Shown: positions 6,108 to 7,735 of the stretch, piece after piece
How positions within the stretch are numbered: the first letter of the stretch is position 1
How the letters are laid out: each line of letters starts with the position of its first letter
Assembly: GCA_002369525.1 (NCBI GenBank)
Contig: DFFN01000023.1
Span: forward strand, 1-7,735
Direction of reading: 5' to 3'
DNA from: Lachnoclostridium sp. UBA3775
Lineage (GTDB): Bacteria > Bacillota > Clostridia > Lachnospirales > Lachnospiraceae
Length of the DNA: 7,735 nucleotides
Made by a program: the position numbers and the translations under genes
The notes under the pieces: model-generated
Database searches by the model: none
What the model saw: only the letters and a program-made list of their open reading frames with translations
What the model was told of the DNA's origin: nothing

Positions 6108-7735
6108 ATGAGAATCGACGAATTTCCCACACATGAACTTAACGGAATACGTTACCGCATCGGTCATTCCCTGCCCTTCGGAGCAAGACGCACATCCGGC
6201 GGAGCAATAAATTTTTCTGTAAATTCCGCAAATGCAAAGAGCTGTACTCTTGTGCTCTACCATCAGTATGAGGATGAACCTTACGCGGAAATACCTTTTC
6301 CCGAGGACTTCCATATCGGCAATAATTTTTCCATGCTTGTTTATGATTTTGACATAGAAAAGGATGAATACGGCTTCCGTTTTGACGGGGATTATTCACC
6401 CTCCGAGGGCCTGATCTTTGACAAAAGCAAGGTTCTTCTCGACCCTTATTCAAAGCTTATATCCGGAGGCGAAAGCTGGGGCAGACGCAGTTATCCATCT
6501 TCCGCTTATCCTCTGCGTTCCAAGGTAATGCTTGAGGACTATGACTGGAAGGGCGACATTCAGCTTGAAATTCCGATCGAGGATCTCGTCATTTACGAGA
6601 TGCACGTGCGTGGTTTTACAAAGCATTTCAGCAGCGGTGTAAAACGTCCCGGCACCTACATGGGAATAATAGAAAAGATACCCTATTTAAAGGAACTCGG
6701 CATCAACTGTATCGAGCTTCTTCCGATATTTGAATTTGACGAGCTTGAATATACTCTCATCGAAGGCGACAGACGCGAGGCAAATTACTGGGGCTATTCC
6801 ACCCTCTCCTTCTTTGCGCCCAAATCCGGCTATGCATCGCTCGGTGCTTTCGGAATGGCAGCCGATGAATTCAAGAACCTTGTCAGACAGCTGCACTCAA
6901 ACGGCATAGAAGTGATACTCGACGTGGTATTCAACCATACGGCCGAAATGGGCGACGGAGGCCGCATCTTAAGCTACAAGGGCATAGACAACCCCACCTA
7001 TTATCTTTTAAATCCCGACGGTACCTTCTGCAACTTCAGCGGCTGCGGCAATACCATGAACTGCAACAACGCAGTGGTACGAAACCACATACTTGACTGC
7101 ATGCGCTACTGGGTGAGCGACTACCATATCGACGGCTTCCGTTTTGATGAGGCCCCCATACTTTCAAGGGATATAAACGGTGCGCCCATGAAAAACCCTC
7201 CTCTTCTCGAGCTTCTTGCGCACGATCCGATACTTGCCAAAACAAAGCTCATCGCAGAAGCCTGGGATGCGGCAGGACTTTACCAGGTCGGCAGCTTTCC
7301 CGCTCCCGCCCGCTGGGCGGAATGGAACGGACGCTTCCGCGACTGTGTGCGCCACTTTATAAAAAGCGATTCCGGTTTTACAGGCGAGCTGACTTCCCGT
7401 ATGCAGGGCTCGCCCGACATGTATCAGGGAAAGTCCGCGCGTTCAACAATCAATTTCGTAACCTGTCACGACGGCTTTACGCTTAACGATCTTGTCAGCT
7501 ACAATGAAAAACACAATTTCGACAACGGTGAAGACAACCGTGACGGCAACGACTGCAACCTAAGCTGGAACTGCGGCGCAGAAGGCGTGACCGACGATAA
7601 CGAAATAAACGAACTCAGAAGCCGCATGATAAAAAATGCCTTTGCCCTTCTGATGCTTTCAAGAGGCACACCGATGTTCGTAGCGGGCGACGAATTCAGA
7701 AACAGCCAGAACGGCAATAACAATGCCTACTGCCA
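6108..7735 (+). CDS. glgX: Isoamylase/GlgX-type glycogen debranching enzyme (GH13), C-terminus missing
   Basis: The first 542 codons are in the window and the reading frame is still open at the right edge. Enzymes of this family hydrolyse alpha-1,6 branch points in glycogen or starch-like glucans, in the cytoplasm when, as here, no signal peptide is present. A CBM48-like N-terminal domain (about 12-95) precedes the GH13 barrel (from about 160). The four GH13 regions are visible: DVVFNH (272-277), GFRFDEAP with nucleophile Asp347, LIAEAWD with acid/base Glu384, and TCHDGFT with stabiliser Asp455. Further isoamylase-type marks are RWAEWNGRFRD (402-412), LVSYNEKHN (462-470), SWNCGAEG (486-493), AGDEF (526-530) and NGNNNAYC (535-542). 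The stretch from 381 on recalls plant and chlamydial ISA-type enzymes. The segment after the nucleophile reads DEAP where I would expect DLA. It is transcribed away from the transporter operon, with no other glycogen gene in view. The symbol is by family; substrate preference is not shown. Confidence 0.93.
   Translation, partial: MRIDEFPTHELNGIRYRIGHSLPFGARRTSGGAINFSVNSANAKSCTLVLYHQYEDEPYAEIPFPEDFHIGNNFSMLVYDFDIEKDEYGFRFDGDYSPSEGLIFDKSKVLLDPYSKLISGGESWGRRSYPSSAYPLRSKVMLEDYDWKGDIQLEIPIEDLVIYEMHVRGFTKHFSSGVKRPGTYMGIIEKIPYLKELGINCIELLPIFEFDELEYTLIEGDRREANYWGYSTLSFFAPKSGYASLGAFGMAADEFKNLVRQLHSNGIEVILDVVFNHTAEMGDGGRILSYKGIDNPTYYLLNPDGTFCNFSGCGNTMNCNNAVVRNHILDCMRYWVSDYHIDGFRFDEAPILSRDINGAPMKNPPLLELLAHDPILAKTKLIAEAWDAAGLYQVGSFPAPARWAEWNGRFRDCVRHFIKSDSGFTGELTSRMQGSPDMYQGKSARSTINFVTCHDGFTLNDLVSYNEKHNFDNGEDNRDGNDCNLSWNCGAEGVTDDNEINELRSRMIKNAFALLMLSRGTPMFVAGDEFRNSQNGNNNAYC

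Noticed and set aside
6139..6453. A 104-codon open frame on the minus strand
   Set aside because: It lies entirely within the debranching-enzyme gene on the other strand, and its translation shows no recognisable motif.

Overview
The window reads as chromosomal DNA of a Gram-positive, moderate-GC Clostridia member, most likely a Lachnospiraceae relative. The basis is strong GGAGG-type ribosome binding sites, near-consensus sigma-A promoters, a YtrA-type GntR regulator inside an ABC-transporter operon, and protein families as I remember them. No database search was possible, so the taxonomy is an inference.

Layout. From about 5964 leftward to 1911 the minus strand carries a compact five-gene operon: ABC ATPase 1 (5906-5025), membrane protein 1 (5028-4303), a 124-residue GntR/YtrA-family regulator (4306-3932), ABC ATPase 2 (3909-3151) and membrane protein 2 (3131-1911). 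The first three genes are joined by ATGA start/stop overlaps and the rest by gaps of about 20 bases. After a 70-base gap containing its own promoter, a second minus-strand unit follows: a multi-pass membrane protein with a DUF218 (YdcF-like) domain (1840-401), then a DUF362 protein that runs off the left edge (379-1). To the right, a plus-strand gene starts at 6108 and runs off the right edge. It encodes a GH13 isoamylase/GlgX-type glycogen debranching enzyme with all catalytic residues visible.

How the parts work together. The two ATPase-plus-membrane-protein pairs flank a small GntR repressor that probably controls its own operon. The operon promoter (TTGACA, 17-base spacer, TATACT) is covered by three copies of a 12-14 base motif, two of them in near-perfect inverted orientation about 30 bp apart. 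This makes a convincing candidate operator. The divergent debranching-enzyme gene has its own promoter, separated from the operon promoter by a 37-base almost pure A/T tract. Systems of this layout (B. subtilis ytr-like) are often linked to envelope stress or peptide antibiotics, but nothing here fixes the substrate.

I see no RNA genes, mobile elements, CRISPR arrays or broken genes. The most interesting points are the operator architecture, the unusual nucleotide-binding motifs of ATPase 2, and the two poorly known membrane proteins with extra soluble domains.
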